From Campylobacterales bacterium (GTDB taxonomy: Bacteria; Campylobacterota_A; Desulfurellia; JAADFJ01): a DNA stretch of 33,963 nucleotides. The DNA lies in NCBI GenBank assembly GCA_027080125.1, contig JALWSW010000235.1, positions 1 to 33,963 on the forward strand, given 5' to 3'. Positions within the stretch are counted from its first letter, which is position 1. Every line of letters starts with the position of its first letter. Below, piece by piece: positions 8,313-16,091 of the stretch. Below the pieces are notes generated by a model, which was not told where the DNA came from, searched no databases, and saw nothing but the letters and a program-made list of their open reading frames with translations. Both the position numbers and the translations under genes were made by a program.

Positions 8313-9819
8313 TTTAGTTGCAGTTATTGATTTCGGGTCGCAAACTACCCAGTTACTTGCCAGAAGAATCAGAGAGATTGGCGTGTATTCGATTATTATT
8401 CCTTATGATTCTTGGCAGGATATCTACAAATATGATACGAAGGCGGTTGTTCTTTCAGGAGGTCCCTCAAGTATCTATGACAAGGATAGCCCCACTATAC
8501 CTGTAGAAAAAATAGAGCTGCCGATTTTGGGCATCTGTTATGGAATGCAGCTTATTGTCCACCAGCTTGGCGGAAAGATTATAAGTGATGATCAGGAGTA
8601 TGGACCGGCGCATTTGAAGCTTATTGCAGATTCTGTGTTTCTCAAAGGAACTGACGGCTCAACCGTTTGGATGAGTCATAAAGATAGGGTTGAAGCGATT
8701 CCTGAGGGATTTAAAACAGTTGGAATTACCAATAGTATCAAGTATGCGGCAGTCGAGAATAACAGAAAAAAAATTTACGGGATACAGTTTCATCCGGAGG
8801 TTACCCATACTGAACTTGGCAAACAGATTCTGAAAAATTTTGTCATCGATATTGCCGGTGCTTCGGCAGATTGGGATATTAAGCGTTTTATATCTGAGAA
8901 AATCAGCTCATTGAACAGAAGTATCGGGGGTAAAAAGGTTCTTGTGGCTGTTTCGGGAGGAGTTGATTCGACCGTTACCGCCCTGCTTCTAAAGCGAGCC
9001 GGAGCTGATGTTGTTCCGGTTTTTATAAACAATGGATTGCTTAGATACAATGAAGAGAAGGTTGTTTTGGGTCAGCTTGAGAAACTCGGACTTTCGGTTG
9101 TTTATGAGGATGCATCGGAGCTGTTTCTTTCGAAACTTAAAGGGGTTCAGAATCCTGAAAAAAAGCGCAAAATTATAGGACATACATTTATAGATATTTT
9201 CACCAAGATTGCCAAAAGACAGAGCGGAATCGAATATCTTGCGCAAGGAACGCTTTATCCTGATGTTATTGAGAGCTCTGTGGTGGGCAAAAACTCCTCT
9301 CTTATAAAAAGTCATCATAATGTTGGAGGGTTGCCCGAAAAATTGGGATTTAAACTTGTCGAACCGTTGCGCGAGCTGTTTAAGGATGAGGTCAGAGAGC
9401 TTGGCAGGAATTTGGGAATAGCAGAAGAATATATACAGAGGCAGCCGTTTCCCGGACCTGGTCTTGCAATACGTATTATCGGAGAGATTACCAGGCAGAG
9501 ACTCGATATATTAAAAAAAGCCGATAAAATTTTAATTGATGAGATTAAGAAGAACGGATTTTATAATAAGGTTTGGCAATCTTTTGCCGTTTTGCTTCCC
9601 TTGAGGTCTGTGGGAGTAATGGGAGATCACAGAACCTATGATTATACGATTTGCATCAGAATTGTAGATAGCACAGACGGCATGACAGCCGATTGGGTTT
9701 ATCTTCCCGAAGCTGTCTTAAGAAAAATCTCCACCGAAATCATAAATAAAACCGAAGGTATAAACAGGGTGGTTTATGATGTTTCAACCAAACCCCCAAG
9801 TACGATAGAATGGGAATAA
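8305..9819 (+). CDS. guaA: GMP synthase (glutamine-hydrolysing)
   Basis: GuaA aminates XMP to GMP using glutamine and ATP, the last step of de novo GMP synthesis. The 504-residue protein has a class I glutaminase domain (GGPSS, nucleophile C78 in LGICYGMQ, H163/E165 in QFHPEVTHTE). An ATP pyrophosphatase domain follows (SGGVDS at 217-222, LAQGTLYPDVIES). The dimerisation domain contains RQPFPGPGLAIRIIGE and ends in TKPPSTIEWE, as is usual. The ATG at 8305 with GGAGAG just upstream gives the canonical N-terminus; a longer reading from 8254 would add an unrelated extension. It overlaps dgt by 8 and phoH by 10 bases. Confidence 0.97.
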   Translation: MSDLVAVIDFGSQTTQLLARRIREIGVYSIIIPYDSWQDIYKYDTKAVVLSGGPSSIYDKDSPTIPVEKIELPILGICYGMQLIVHQLGGKIISDDQEYGPAHLKLIADSVFLKGTDGSTVWMSHKDRVEAIPEGFKTVGITNSIKYAAVENNRKKIYGIQFHPEVTHTELGKQILKNFVIDIAGASADWDIKRFISEKISSLNRSIGGKKVLVAVSGGVDSTVTALLLKRAGADVVPVFINNGLLRYNEEKVVLGQLEKLGLSVVYEDASELFLSKLKGVQNPEKKRKIIGHTFIDIFTKIAKRQSGIEYLAQGTLYPDVIESSVVGKNSSLIKSHHNVGGLPEKLGFKLVEPLRELFKDEVRELGRNLGIAEEYIQRQPFPGPGLAIRIIGEITRQRLDILKKADKILIDEIKKNGFYNKVWQSFAVLLPLRSVGVMGDHRTYDYTICIRIVDSTDGMTADWVYLPEAVLRKISTEIINKTEGINRVVYDVSTKPPSTIEWE

Positions 9820-10739
9820 TAAAAGATAGTTTTGTTGCGGATAAGCTGCTCGAGCTTCCTTTTTTGTGGAATAGTGACAAACATACCGCATTTTTGGAAA
9901 AAAGACTAAAGGTTTCGGTTGTTTTCAGAGGCGGAGAGTTGGTTATTAAAGGTGAGGAGAAAAAAGTTAAAGATGCCCTGGAATATTTTAATCGACTGGA
10001 AACGGTTGTAGCCTCAGGTTATAGCGTCAAGGACTCCGGTTTTGAGCAGTTTTTCGAACTTCTGTGTTCAAACGGCAGTATTAAGCCTATAACGATAAAA
10101 AATCGCCATATTTTTCCCAAAACCGTAAACCAAAGCGAATATCTCAACAAGATAAGAAACAGCAGCATAGTTATGGGGATAGGTCCCTCAGGAACCGGCA
10201 AAACCTATCTGACCGTAGCAATGGCGGTTGAATCGCTTCTTTCTGGTGCAGTGCAAAGAATCATCCTTGCAAGACCTGCAGTTGAAGCCGGCGAGAGTCT
10301 CGGGTATCTTCCGGGTGATCTGTCTGAAAAAATCAATCCTTATCTAAGACCGTTATATGATGCGCTTTATGATATGATAGGACCTGAGAAGGTTGAGCGA
10401 TACATTGAAAACGGCAAGATTGAAATTGCGCCTCTTGCTTATATGCGAGGCAGGACACTTAACAGATCGTTTGCAATTCTTGATGAGGCGCAGAACAGCT
10501 CGGTTACTCAGATGAAGATGTTTCTTACACGTTTGGGTTTTGGCTCGAAAATGGTTATCACAGGAGATATAACACAGGTGGATCTTCCCGAACCGAAAAA
10601 ATCCGGTCTTTTAATCAGCGCTAAAATATTGGAAGGAATTGACAAAAATATAAAAATTGTCCGCTTCAATAGCGCCGATATCGTGAGGAATCCTCTTGTA
10701 TCAAAAATTATAGATGCTTACGAAAAGCAAAAAGATTAA
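9810..10739 (+). CDS. phoH: PhoH-like ATPase (PhoL/YbeZ)
   Basis: A 309-residue PhoH-family P-loop ATPase with Walker A GPSGTGKT (125-132) and Walker B ILDEAQ (223-228). It also carries the family stretches ARPAVEAGESLGYLPGD and MVITGDITQVDLP. The N-terminal roughly 70 residues look like the small KH-like domain found in YbeZ-type members. YbeZ is linked to ybeY in many genomes and is thought to support ribosome and RNA metabolism. Here the ybeY start lies 26 bases inside this gene, matching that link. The ATG at 9810 sits inside the end of guaA with no strong ribosome binding site, suggesting translational coupling. Confidence 0.94.
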   Translation: MGIIKDSFVADKLLELPFLWNSDKHTAFLEKRLKVSVVFRGGELVIKGEEKKVKDALEYFNRLETVVASGYSVKDSGFEQFFELLCSNGSIKPITIKNRHIFPKTVNQSEYLNKIRNSSIVMGIGPSGTGKTYLTVAMAVESLLSGAVQRIILARPAVEAGESLGYLPGDLSEKINPYLRPLYDALYDMIGPEKVERYIENGKIEIAPLAYMRGRTLNRSFAILDEAQNSSVTQMKMFLTRLGFGSKMVITGDITQVDLPEPKKSGLLISAKILEGIDKNIKIVRFNSADIVRNPLVSKIIDAYEKQKD

Positions 10740-11175
10740 TATTGTAAACAGTTTGGATAGCTGGTTTGTTCCTAAAAAAAAGATTGTCGATATTATGAGG
10801 TTTGTAGCAGATCTCCTCAAGATAGACGGTGAGTTAGATCTGCTTTTAACCGATGACAAAACCATCAGGAAATATAATAAAAGATATCGTTCTATTGACA
10901 GAGCTACCGATGTTTTGTCTTTTTCCGTATCGGATAACGGGTTTGTTTTGCCTGAGGAAAAGGTTTTCGGAAACATAATAATTTCGTGGGAGCAGCTCAA
11001 ACTTGATACGAGAGAGTTTGAGGTCGATATTGACGAGATGATGGCAAGGCTGATAATACATTCGGTTTTACATCTGTCAGGTTATGATCATATTGAAGAA
11101 AAGCAGCGTAAAGAGATGCAGAAAGAGGAGACAAGGCTGCTTAATCTTTACAAAGAACGTTTAACTTTAGTTTAA
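10714..11175 (+). CDS. ybeY: Endoribonuclease YbeY (16S rRNA maturation)
   Basis: YbeY is a metal-dependent endoribonuclease needed for 16S rRNA 3' maturation and ribosome quality control. The 153-residue product carries the zinc motif H-x3-H-x5-H as H116, H120 and H126 in HSVLHLSGYDH, and the upstream signature RATDVLSF. It overlaps phoH by 26 bases and is the last gene of the + strand operon. Its 3' end overlaps the convergent acyltransferase by 9 bases, leaving no room for a terminator between them. Confidence 0.95.
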   Translation: MLTKSKKINIVNSLDSWFVPKKKIVDIMRFVADLLKIDGELDLLLTDDKTIRKYNKRYRSIDRATDVLSFSVSDNGFVLPEEKVFGNIIISWEQLKLDTREFEVDIDEMMARLIIHSVLHLSGYDHIEEKQRKEMQKEETRLLNLYKERLTLV

Positions 11176-11775
11176 TTCCTCTTTTAGTCTTATCGGTGTT
11201 CGTTTTTCCGGATATTTTTCTTCTATATTTTTATAGAATGCTCTAATCTTATCCATATCATTTCTGATATTGCCAGTTGGAATAAGCCAATATCCTATTC
11301 CCACCTCTTTTTTCTTATAATCAATATATCCGCACAGAATCGGTATCTTTGCGCCGTTGGCAATCCAGTAGAATCCCGACTTCCAGTACGGTGCTTTTCC
11401 TCTTGTTCCTGAAGGGGGTATGATAATTGCGAGTTTTTCAGATGTTTCGAACTGTTTTATCACCTGTTTTGTAAGTCCGCTGTGCTTGGATCTGTCAATC
11501 GGTATTCCTCCGAGAAATTTCATTATTGAGCCAAACGGTTTTTTAAAAAGCGAATCTTTGCCCATCCAGGAAACCTTCAAGCGAAGGATATGAACTGCCG
11601 CAAGCATAAACGGAAAATCCCAGTTGCTTGTATGTGTTCCGATTATTACAAATTTTCCCTCTTTTGGAAATTCACCTTTGACATTCCAGCCGGTCACAAG
11701 CATCCAAATTCGCCCTATCCAGTATCCCAGAAGTCCTGTTGTGGGTCCGTTATGAATAACTTTAGATCCAATCAT
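11167..11775 (-). CDS. PlsC-like lysophospholipid acyltransferase family protein
   Basis: A 202-residue member of the LPLAT/AGPAT acyltransferase fold, which transfers acyl chains to glycerolipid or related acceptors at the membrane. Motif I is HTSNWD (the H-x4-D catalytic pair), followed by GKDSLFKKPFG and LGGIPIDRS. Motif III reads PPSGTRGK where relatives carry PPEGTRS, so the usual Glu is replaced by Ser (codon TCA at about 11415). The C-terminal YWKSGFYWIANGAKIP block is typical of the subgroup. It is separate from the tRNA genes upstream and converges on ybeY. The acceptor cannot be predicted, and the motif III change raises the chance of a different substrate. Confidence 0.85.
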   Translation of the reverse strand: MIGSKVIHNGPTTGLLGYWIGRIWMLVTGWNVKGEFPKEGKFVIIGTHTSNWDFPFMLAAVHILRLKVSWMGKDSLFKKPFGSIMKFLGGIPIDRSKHSGLTKQVIKQFETSEKLAIIIPPSGTRGKAPYWKSGFYWIANGAKIPILCGYIDYKKKEVGIGYWLIPTGNIRNDMDKIRAFYKNIEEKYPEKRTPIRLKEELN

Positions 11776-11853
11776 CCCGTAAAAAATTTTTTGTATTTAT
11801 AAGTTGGATAATCAGGCTTAACTCCTTCTTTTTTTACCGAAAAACTCTGCTTA

Positions 11854-11930
11854 TGGGGTGGGTAGCGGGACTTGAACCCGCGACCCTTGGAGCCACAATC
11901 CAATGCTCTACCAACTGAGCTATACCCACC
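11854..11930 (-). tRNA. tRNA-His (GTG anticodon)
   Basis: The minus strand folds as a full cloverleaf. The acceptor stem is GTGGGTA/TACCCAC, with an extra G at -1 opposite C73 as expected for tRNA-His. The anticodon GTG is at 11894-11896, the T-loop reads TTCAAGT, and the 3' CCA is encoded. It lies 13 bases downstream of tRNA-Lys, so the two probably share a transcript. Confidence 0.97.
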
Positions 11931-11943
11931 ATTTTGGTAAATT

Positions 11944-12019
11944 TGGTGAGCCGTGTAGGGATCGAACCTACGACCCGCAGATTAAGAGTCTGCTGCTCTA
12001 CCAGCTGAGCTAACGGCCC
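11944..12019 (-). tRNA. tRNA-Lys (CTT anticodon)
   Basis: The cloverleaf on the minus strand has acceptor stem GGGCCGT/ACGGCTC (one G-T pair), D-arm GCTC/GAGC, and anticodon loop CTCTTAA with CTT at 11984-11986. The T-loop reads TTCGATC and the 3' CCA is encoded. It reads AAG codons and is the promoter-proximal member of the pair. Confidence 0.97.
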
Positions 12020-12099
12020 AATCATAGTACATTGCAAGCTGTCAAAGTTTTTCCCGCAAGGGTTTATCCTTGTTATTATTTTATCAGTTTGCCTGCTCT

Positions 12100-12126
12100 A
12101 TTATAATAGAAATATCAGGGAGTCAA
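12100..12126 (-). promoter_or_regulatory. Candidate promoter for the tRNA-Lys/tRNA-His pair
   Basis: On the minus strand TTGACT (12126-12121) is followed after 15 bases by a perfect TATAAT (12105-12100), about 80 bases upstream of tRNA-Lys. The spacer is short, which lowers confidence. The position between the pgeF stop and the tRNAs is right. Confidence 0.55.
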
Positions 12127-12153
12127 GTGGATTTCATAAATCTATCTGAGCAC

Positions 12154-12870
12154 TCACTCGGTTTTGCGGATTTCTGGAATTCCTATAACCGCATACATTC
12201 TTCCTGAATCTTTTCTTTTACGCCATGAGTAAAAAAGCTGAGCTTCGCATCCGGTGCACCATTTCTCTATGCAGATGTTGCCCTCTGGCACACCGGTATT
12301 AATCAGCATTTCTTTGTTTATGTATGCCAGATCTATAAACGGTTTTCCATTTTTTATTTTTGACGGTTGGTTGTAGCTGTTGAACCGTTTTGCTATTTTT
12401 TCCGAGACCTCATAGCAGCAATCTCTGATTGAAGGACCTATATAAACCATCAGTTTTTTCGGGTCCGCTGCAAACTCATCGATTAGTTTTTTCGCACAAA
12501 GATGTGCTATCTGTTTGCTGGTGCCGCGCCAGCCGGAATGAACCGCTGCAACGACACGATTGTTTTTGTCAAACATAAGAATTGGCACACAATCGGCGGT
12601 TCTTATTGATAAAAGCAGACCGGGAGTGTTTGTTATTAGACCGTCTGCTTCGTAGATTCTTTTTGTTTCCTTGGTAACTACAGCTATGTTTTTGCTGTGA
12701 ATCTGCTTTGGTTGATAGCAAAATGAAAACCTGTTTGAAAGCTCATGTAGGTTTGAAGCCATGAGAATAGGGGATGAATGTGATAATCCGAGAGGTATTT
12801 CGTAGTTAAACTGTCTGGTGGTAAAGAATATAACAGCCTTTTTCGTTCTCTTTATTATTGCTGCATCCAT
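12154..12870 (-). CDS. pgeF: Peptidoglycan editing factor / multicopper-like laccase-domain protein PgeF (YfiH)
   Basis: A 238-residue YfiH/DUF152 protein. Family members act as purine nucleoside phosphorylases or oxidoreductases; in E. coli PgeF removes wrongly incorporated L-Ser from peptidoglycan precursors. The metal ligands are present: H58 (QIHS), C94 (TADCVPI) and H111 (AVHSGWRGT). The N-terminal third is less conserved. The ATG at 12870 overlaps the end of the MATE gene by 16 bases, and it is the last gene of a run that includes an M23 peptidase and CvpA. That envelope context favours the peptidoglycan role, by inference. Confidence 0.9.
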   Translation of the reverse strand: MDAAIIKRTKKAVIFFTTRQFNYEIPLGLSHSSPILMASNLHELSNRFSFCYQPKQIHSKNIAVVTKETKRIYEADGLITNTPGLLLSIRTADCVPILMFDKNNRVVAAVHSGWRGTSKQIAHLCAKKLIDEFAADPKKLMVYIGPSIRDCCYEVSEKIAKRFNSYNQPSKIKNGKPFIDLAYINKEMLINTGVPEGNICIEKWCTGCEAQLFYSWRKRKDSGRMYAVIGIPEIRKTE

Positions 12871-14201
12871 TGACTTATGCGTGTTTTATAAAGTAAAAAG
12901 AGTGCGGCGCAACCTGTTAGATTGGATATGGGAATCGCCATCCAGACTCCATTTGCCCCATATGACATTGTTACCGATAGGATGTAGGCAAGCGGAATCA
13001 TAAAAAAAAACAGGTTGACAAGATTTACAATGCTTGGAGTAAGTGTATCGCCGGTTCCCATAAAGATTCTTGAAAAAATTACCGTGGCTCCGGCTGCCGG
13101 ATAACTGATTGCCTGAAGCCTCATAAAGAATGACCCTGATGTTATGATTTCGGCATCATTTGAAAATATTCCGATGATATATGGAGCAAAAATCAGATAT
13201 ATGAAGGATGCGGTTGCCACAAAGGCGGTTTCATATTTAAGAGCCACAACGACCGATTTTTTGAGCAGATCAAACCGTTTTGCCCCAAAACTTTGACCTG
13301 TCAGAACAAAAGCGGCGTTGCCAAGTCCAAAAGTTGGAAACAGGATTACCTGAAAGCTTCTTATTACAATTCCGAAGGCTGCAAGCGGTTTTGATCCGAA
13401 AATTGAGACTATTTTTACGGCTGCAAGCATGCTCGAGATTCTCCAGATAAGATGCATCGCCGCAGGTATTGCACCTTTTATTATTTTAGTAGTAAATTGA
13501 CCGACCGATTTTTTGTATTGCAGGATTGATAGCTTTATAAACCTTTTTCTGATAAAATAAATTTGAAGTGAAACGCCAAACATTCTTGCAATTACGGTGC
13601 TTATAGCTGCGCCTTTTACTCCCATTGGTGTAATTATTCCTAATCCGAGTATAAGCACAGGATCAAGTATCAGGTTGACAATATTTGATAAAATAATAAT
13701 TTTGAGCGCCTTTGATGGCTCTCCTATACTCCTTAACGCAGAATTGATAATCGGAAGAACGAAAAAAAGCGGCATTCCGTAGAAATTTATTTTAAGATAG
13801 ATATGAGCCATGCTGTAACTTTTTTCTTTTAAACCAAGCATATAAGGCAAAAATTGAGCCAATTGATTTGAGAATGCAACAGTTATAAGTGCGATGATAA
13901 GAGCTAAAAGAAGAGCATCGTAAAGGATATATGAGATTTTTGAATTGTCGCCTTTTCCCTTTTCTATTGCAATAAGACTGCCTGAGGACGCTGATATTCC
14001 GAATCCTATTGCCATAAAAAGCATCAGCAGTATTGCCGAACTTGTTACCGCGGCAATTGCGGCGTATCCAACCTTTGATACGAAAAATGTATCGACAAGG
14101 TTGAACAGATTCTGAAAAAGCATTTCGGTAACCATCGGATAGGATAGTTTCCGAAACTTCTTTTCCAGATCAACTGCTTTTAAACTGTTAATTTGCAGCA
14201 A
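12855..14201 (-). CDS. MATE-family multidrug/drug:cation antiporter
   Basis: A 448-residue polytopic membrane protein with about 12 hydrophobic segments in two repeats of six, typical of MATE/DinF/NorM antiporters that export drugs or metabolites using Na+ or H+. The first helix carries NLFNLVDTFFVSKVG and the fifth region NLILDPVLILGLG, matching conserved MATE stretches; the second half has GQSFGAKRFD. The start is TTG at 14201, the only in-frame start after an upstream stop; no good ribosome binding site is seen. It lies 29 bases after the M23 peptidase gene and overlaps pgeF. The substrate is unknown. Confidence 0.9.
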   Translation of the reverse strand: MLQINSLKAVDLEKKFRKLSYPMVTEMLFQNLFNLVDTFFVSKVGYAAIAAVTSSAILLMLFMAIGFGISASSGSLIAIEKGKGDNSKISYILYDALLLALIIALITVAFSNQLAQFLPYMLGLKEKSYSMAHIYLKINFYGMPLFFVLPIINSALRSIGEPSKALKIIILSNIVNLILDPVLILGLGIITPMGVKGAAISTVIARMFGVSLQIYFIRKRFIKLSILQYKKSVGQFTTKIIKGAIPAAMHLIWRISSMLAAVKIVSIFGSKPLAAFGIVIRSFQVILFPTFGLGNAAFVLTGQSFGAKRFDLLKKSVVVALKYETAFVATASFIYLIFAPYIIGIFSNDAEIITSGSFFMRLQAISYPAAGATVIFSRIFMGTGDTLTPSIVNLVNLFFFMIPLAYILSVTMSYGANGVWMAIPISNLTGCAALFLLYKTRISQWMQQ

Positions 14202-14230
14202 CTGATAATCCGGTTATGAGAAGAATAGCT

Positions 14231-15574
14231 TTACATATTCTCTAATCTTGCACTCTCTATTCTTTTTTTGATATGGCTTTTTATCCATCTCCTGTCCCAT
14301 AAATAGATAGGATTTGCAGGGATTCCCGATACATAGATGCCAAAATGCAGATGATCACCTCCTGCCATCCCGGTTTGGCCTGTAATTCCGATTATCTCTC
14401 CCTGTTTTACATGCATACCTTTTTTTACATTGATTTTAGAAAGATGGGCGTATAGTGAAAATAACCCGAAACCGTGGTCAATTATTATGACATTTCCATA
14501 CAGATAAAGCCTTCCGGTAAACCTGATGATTCCTGATGCTGCGGCAGGTACATCAGAATGTGTTGTGGAGGCAAGGTCATAGCCCAGATGAAACTCTTTG
14601 TCGATAAGCTGATTTCCCATAAAATAACTTCTTAAATCGTTAAATTGTGATGTAACGACCGAATGGGGCAATTGAAGAAAACGCTTATGCCATAGCAGAT
14701 TGCCTTCAGATATCCGACAAAGCCTTCTAATCTCGGTATTATCTTTCTGACGTAGGATTCTATTCACATACAAAAACAGTTCTTTTTTGCTATCAAACGA
14801 TTTTCCCGCAGTTTGCATTGCTTTTTCTATGGTCAGCGGAGTAATTTTGATGGTAGTTTTTCTGAATCTTCTCTGTTTCCAATAAACCGGTAAATGCACA
14901 GTCGTTTTATTTCCCGCCAGATCGATTGCCGATATTGTGGCATTGCCAAGCGAAGCTTTGCTGTAAATAGGCCATGTGATAAATGTTGCGAAAGAATGAC
15001 CTTTGCCTATCAGCGCGTCTGCGTTGTAACCCGGAAATTTGTATCCGTCAACAGTTACCCAAGTTTTTTTCAGGAATTTATCTTTAACGCTCCAGATTGC
15101 TAATCCGATTCCACCTTTTTCAATTCTTATAGGCAGTCCGAATATATCAATCGTTGGTGATGTTTTGTCTATTATTATCTCCTTGCGTACCGTCTTGCTT
15201 GCCCCCTGAAGAAAATGCCTTATGCTTTTGTCGCTTGCAAAGACGGTGATTACGGCATTTCCGTCTGTAATATCAGAAGGAATTTTGAAATTCACAAGTT
15301 TTCTGTTGAAATTCTCCGCAAACGTTTTTTCAAACAATGTTTGCGAAACAAGAGCGTTTGATATTGTGATTTTTATCTGCTTTATGGCTGCCTTTTTGTC
15401 TTTTATTAATATCTGATAACCGTTTTTTCCTATAAATTTGTCTTTAGGAAGAGATATTTTTATCGGATGATAACCGATTCCCGAAAAATAATAGATTCCA
15501 AACAGAAAAAGAACAAACAATACAATTATTGATATGATTTTAGCTTTTCTTTTTTTTCTAACCGTGTAATACAT
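14231..15574 (-). CDS. Membrane-anchored M23 (LytM-type) metallopeptidase
   Basis: A 447-residue protein with a single N-terminal membrane anchor (about 11-30), a long beta-rich periplasmic region, and a C-terminal M23 peptidase domain. Zinc ligands appear intact: H329 and D333 in HLGYD, H410 in DHLHFG, with H377 (LYAHLSK) as the usual catalytic His. M23 enzymes cut peptidoglycan cross-links. All ligands are present, so it should be a hydrolase rather than an EnvC/NlpD-type activator. It overlaps cvpA by 17 bases upstream and precedes the MATE gene. The N-terminal region (about 40-230) looks like Ig-like beta domains and is not recognised. Confidence 0.9.
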   Translation of the reverse strand: MYYTVRKKRKAKIISIIVLFVLFLFGIYYFSGIGYHPIKISLPKDKFIGKNGYQILIKDKKAAIKQIKITISNALVSQTLFEKTFAENFNRKLVNFKIPSDITDGNAVITVFASDKSIRHFLQGASKTVRKEIIIDKTSPTIDIFGLPIRIEKGGIGLAIWSVKDKFLKKTWVTVDGYKFPGYNADALIGKGHSFATFITWPIYSKASLGNATISAIDLAGNKTTVHLPVYWKQRRFRKTTIKITPLTIEKAMQTAGKSFDSKKELFLYVNRILRQKDNTEIRRLCRISEGNLLWHKRFLQLPHSVVTSQFNDLRSYFMGNQLIDKEFHLGYDLASTTHSDVPAAASGIIRFTGRLYLYGNVIIIDHGFGLFSLYAHLSKINVKKGMHVKQGEIIGITGQTGMAGGDHLHFGIYVSGIPANPIYLWDRRWIKSHIKKRIESARLENM

Positions 15575-16091
15575 CGTTTTTTATCCTTTTTATTCTTTTT
15601 ATCGATTTTCTTATCCAGTTTCTTGAAACAGAGGATATTATTTGATCGTTAATAGTTTTCAGAATCGGGGAGGTGCTAACCAATTGAGTTGAAAAGTTCT
15701 TAGACGGACCGAAATTTTTGAGCAGAAATACCGTAAATGCCACCAGAATAACAATTTTGGCGAGTGAAAAGAGACCCCCCAGTATCTTGTCAATTATGTT
15801 TGTTGCACCGTTTGAGACGATAATATGCATAAGGAAACCTACAAGAATGGCTATGATATAAAAAAGAAGAAATGTCAACAAAAATGCAATAACCGATAGC
15901 ACAGAGGGGGGAAGTATAAGTTTGCCCAGCAGACTGTTTGCTATAAACGGGTAGTAGATTCTTGCCAGCTCTATCGATGCTATTACGCCAATCAGGCTTG
16001 ATAGCTCTCTGATAATACCACGGCGCGCTCCTCGTATTGCAAAGAGCAAAAACAGCCCTATAAGCAGTATGTCAATAATTCCAAATTTCAT
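15558..16091 (-). CDS. cvpA: CvpA family membrane protein
   Basis: A 177-residue protein with four predicted membrane helices (about 5-20, 27-50, 62-90 and 103-125) and the CvpA signature DILLIGLFLLFAIRGARRGI at the N-terminus. CvpA is required for colicin V export in E. coli and is linked to envelope homeostasis. The C-terminal tail is soluble and basic. It overlaps rqcH by 20 bases and the M23 peptidase by 17 bases, so the three are translationally coupled. Confidence 0.88.
   Translation of the reverse strand: MKFGIIDILLIGLFLLFAIRGARRGIIRELSSLIGVIASIELARIYYPFIANSLLGKLILPPSVLSVIAFLLTFLLFYIIAILVGFLMHIIVSNGATNIIDKILGGLFSLAKIVILVAFTVFLLKNFGPSKNFSTQLVSTSPILKTINDQIISSVSRNWIRKSIKRIKRIKNDVLHG

Noticed and set aside
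11834..12037. A 67-codon open frame on the minus strand across both tRNA genes.
   Set aside because: It is the well-known artefact of translating tRNA genes; the DNA is fully explained by tRNA-Lys and tRNA-His.
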